Below are positions 62,425-64,000 of a stretch of DNA of 64,000 bases, piece by piece. Every line of letters starts with the position of its first letter. Position 1 is the first letter of the stretch. Source of the stretch: DATLWN01 sp963764315 (lineage in GTDB: Bacteria; Pseudomonadota; Zetaproteobacteria; Mariprofundales; Mariprofundaceae); assembly GCA_963764315.1 (NCBI GenBank), contig CAVXSB010000009.1, positions 342,723-406,722 on the forward strand, given 5' to 3'. The notes under the pieces are model-generated. The model saw nothing but the letters and a program-made list of their open reading frames with translations. It did no database searches and was not told the origin of the DNA. The translations under genes and the position numbers were made by a program.

Positions 62425-62804
62425 TGGCGGTGATCGGCATCGGCGTGGATCGTATCGCCATCGCCCGCGTCGCCTGGTCGGTCGAGCGTTTCGGCGAACG
62501 CTTCATCCGGCGCGTGTTCACCGAGGCCGAATACGCGCAGGCGGCGGCCAAGCATAATACGGCCCGGCGCCTGGCCATGCTGTTCGCCGCCAAGGAGGCG
62601 GTGGCCAAGGCACTCGGCACGGGCTTCCACCAGGGGGTGGCCCCCGCCCATATCGAGACCATCCACCAGCCCTCGGGCAAGCCCGAGATCGCGCTGCACG
62701 AAGGTGCGGCACGCGCCGCCGAGCGCCTGGGCGTGCGTACCGTGCACATCTCGCTGAGCGACGACGATGGTGTCGCCGTCGCTTTCGCCATCGCCGAGGC
62801 CTGA
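62424..62804 (+). CDS. acpS: Holo-[acyl-carrier-protein] synthase
   Basis: A 126-aa enzyme that adds phosphopantetheine to acyl-carrier protein. GIGVDRIAIARV holds the metal-binding Asp and LAMLFAAKEAVAKALGTG the second acidic site. The ATG overlaps the pdxJ stop (TGATG). Confidence 0.96.
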   Translation: MAVIGIGVDRIAIARVAWSVERFGERFIRRVFTEAEYAQAAAKHNTARRLAMLFAAKEAVAKALGTGFHQGVAPAHIETIHQPSGKPEIALHEGAARAAERLGVRTVHISLSDDDGVAVAFAIAEA

Positions 62805-64000
62805 ATGGCCCCGCGCATCCTCGGCGCCGCCCAGATGCAGTGGGCCGACCAGCGCACCATTGCCGCAGGGCATTCCGGAGAGACACTGATGGAGGCGGCA
62901 GGCGCCGCGGTGGCCAGGGCGGTGGCCGAGCGCAGCGATGCCGGCCAGCGCATCTGGATCGCCGCCGGCCCGGGCAATAACGGCGGCGACGGTCTGGCGG
63001 CCGCACGAGCGCTGCACACGGCCGGCCGGTCCGTGTGCGTATCCCTGCTTGGCGGCCTGGAACACCTGCGTGGGGCAGCCGCGACGCATGCCGAGAAGGC
63101 GGTGCAGGCGGGCGTGTGCATCGAGCCGGTGCGCGATGCCGGCGAGCTGGAGGTGGCGAAGCAGCGGGCGTCCGAGGCGCAGCTGATCGTCGATGCGCTG
63201 TTCGGCACCGGCCTGTCGCGACCGCTGACCGGGCTGGCCGGTGCCATGGTGGCGCTGATCAATGCCAGTGACCGATCGGTGCTGGCCGTCGATGTGGCCA
63301 GCGGCACCGGCGACGACGGCATCATCCATGGGACTGCGGTGCGCGCGCGCTGGACGCTGCCGATCGCCGCTTGCAAATGGGGATCATGGCTGGGGTCGGG
63401 GCGCGAGCATGCCGGCACCGTGCTGGAGCCGGCCCGGATCGGTATCGGCGAGGATGTGCTGGATGCAGCCGTCGCCGCCGTACCCGCGTCGGTCGGCATG
63501 GCGCAGCTGATCGACAGCGCCCTGATCCGCCGCGCCTTCCCGCCCAGGCCGCGCGCTGCGCACAAGAATAGTTTCGGGCATCTGTGGGTGCTGGGCGGCA
63601 GCCTTGGCTACACCGGCGCGCCCCGTCTGGTCGCCATGGGCGGCTTCGCGGTGGGCTCGGGCCTGGTCAGCATCGCCTGCCCCCAGGATGTCTATGCCGT
63701 CATCGCTGCATCCTGCCTGGAGGCCATGGTGCACCCGGAGGTATCCGCCCCCTGGCATGGGGCCGACGCCGTCGTCGCCGGGCCCGGCTGGGGTGCCGGG
63801 GGCGATCTGGAGGCGGTGATTGACGCTGGTATGCCGCTGGTACTCGATGCCGGCGGCCTGAACATGCTCGCCGAGGATGCAGATATGATCGTGCGGCTGA
63901 AGGCGCGCCAGGCGCCGACGGTGATAACACCGCATCCGGGCGAGGCGGCGCGACTGCTGGATACCGACACCGCCACCGTGCAGGGCAACCGCCTGGCCGC
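62805..64000 (+). CDS. nnr: Bifunctional NAD(P)H-hydrate repair enzyme, cut by window edge
   Basis: About 398 codons are seen with no stop before the end of the window. The N-terminal epimerase domain (1-210) has GPGNNGGDGLAAARAL, and the C-terminal dehydratase domain starts near HKNSFGHLWVLGGSLGYTGA and includes AGPGWG and TPHPGEAARLL. It repairs hydrated NADH/NADPH. The start at 62805 lies directly after the acpS stop, continuing the operon. The 3' end, usually about 100 residues more, is missing. Confidence 0.93.
   Translation, partial: MAPRILGAAQMQWADQRTIAAGHSGETLMEAAGAAVARAVAERSDAGQRIWIAAGPGNNGGDGLAAARALHTAGRSVCVSLLGGLEHLRGAAATHAEKAVQAGVCIEPVRDAGELEVAKQRASEAQLIVDALFGTGLSRPLTGLAGAMVALINASDRSVLAVDVASGTGDDGIIHGTAVRARWTLPIAACKWGSWLGSGREHAGTVLEPARIGIGEDVLDAAVAAVPASVGMAQLIDSALIRRAFPPRPRAAHKNSFGHLWVLGGSLGYTGAPRLVAMGGFAVGSGLVSIACPQDVYAVIAASCLEAMVHPEVSAPWHGADAVVAGPGWGAGGDLEAVIDAGMPLVLDAGGLNMLAEDADMIVRLKARQAPTVITPHPGEAARLLDTDTATVQGNRLA

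Overview
The window is GC-rich, gene-dense chromosomal DNA from a chemolithoautotrophic proteobacterium, most likely a gammaproteobacterium or member of the Acidithiobacillia. The evidence is a complete form I RuBisCO locus and a form II RuBisCO locus side by side, each with its own LysR regulator and CbbQ/CbbO activase pair, plus a separate Calvin-cycle/glycolysis operon. That operon has the gene order suhB-glpX-tkt-gap-pgk-pyk-fba, which I recall from the cbb3 operon of Acidithiobacillus ferrooxidans. The species cannot be named from the sequence alone. No phosphoribulokinase, rRNA, tRNA, CRISPR array, transposase or phage gene was seen.

Layout. 1-6.4 kb: end of an EI24/CysZ-like gene, then cbbR1 divergent from cbbL-cbbS-(terminator)-cbbQ1-cbbO1. 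6.4-9.4 kb: an accessory stretch with two strong inverted repeats, two small hypothetical genes, yceH, a Fic protein and a convergent small ORF; two imperfect copies of a ~50-bp sequence bracket its right part, one of them overlapping the 3' end of cbbR2. 9.4-15.1 kb: cbbR2 divergent from cbbM-(terminator)-cbbQ2-cbbO2, with an apparent frameshift near the end of cbbQ2. 15.3-17.5 kb: type III glutamine synthetase behind a good sigma-54 promoter match. 17.7-34.9 kb: housekeeping and small genes (methyltransferase, hybrid histidine kinase, hldD-bamE-like operon, arsS-like radical SAM, ECF sigma/anti-sigma pair, HDOD and metallo-beta-lactamase proteins, DEAD-box helicase, MFS and SulP transporters, YebC family, thioesterase, Mut7-C, thioredoxin-like ferredoxin). 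35-39.6 kb: an ATP-grasp gene and an unrecognised 661-aa gene in one operon, divergent from a histone-deacetylase-like amidohydrolase. 39.7-48.5 kb (minus strand): the carbon-metabolism operon, with a PPi-dependent phosphofructokinase divergent from it. 49.9-56.4 kb: secreted and membrane proteins, OmpA-family protein, amino-acid permease, aldehyde dehydrogenase. 56.5-64 kb: the conserved lepA-lepB-DUF4845-rnc-era-recO-pdxJ-acpS-nnr operon, cut off by the window edge.

How the parts fit: two RuBisCO enzymes of different CO2/O2 preference can be switched independently by two CbbR proteins and kept active by dedicated AAA+/VWA activases. The 40-48 kb operon supplies ring-regeneration and triose-phosphate enzymes, and the PPi-dependent phosphofructokinase offers an energy-saving route for bisphosphate dephosphorylation. 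The least explained segment is the ATP-grasp / 661-aa / deacetylase cluster, which looks like an undescribed amide-forming and amide-cleaving system.
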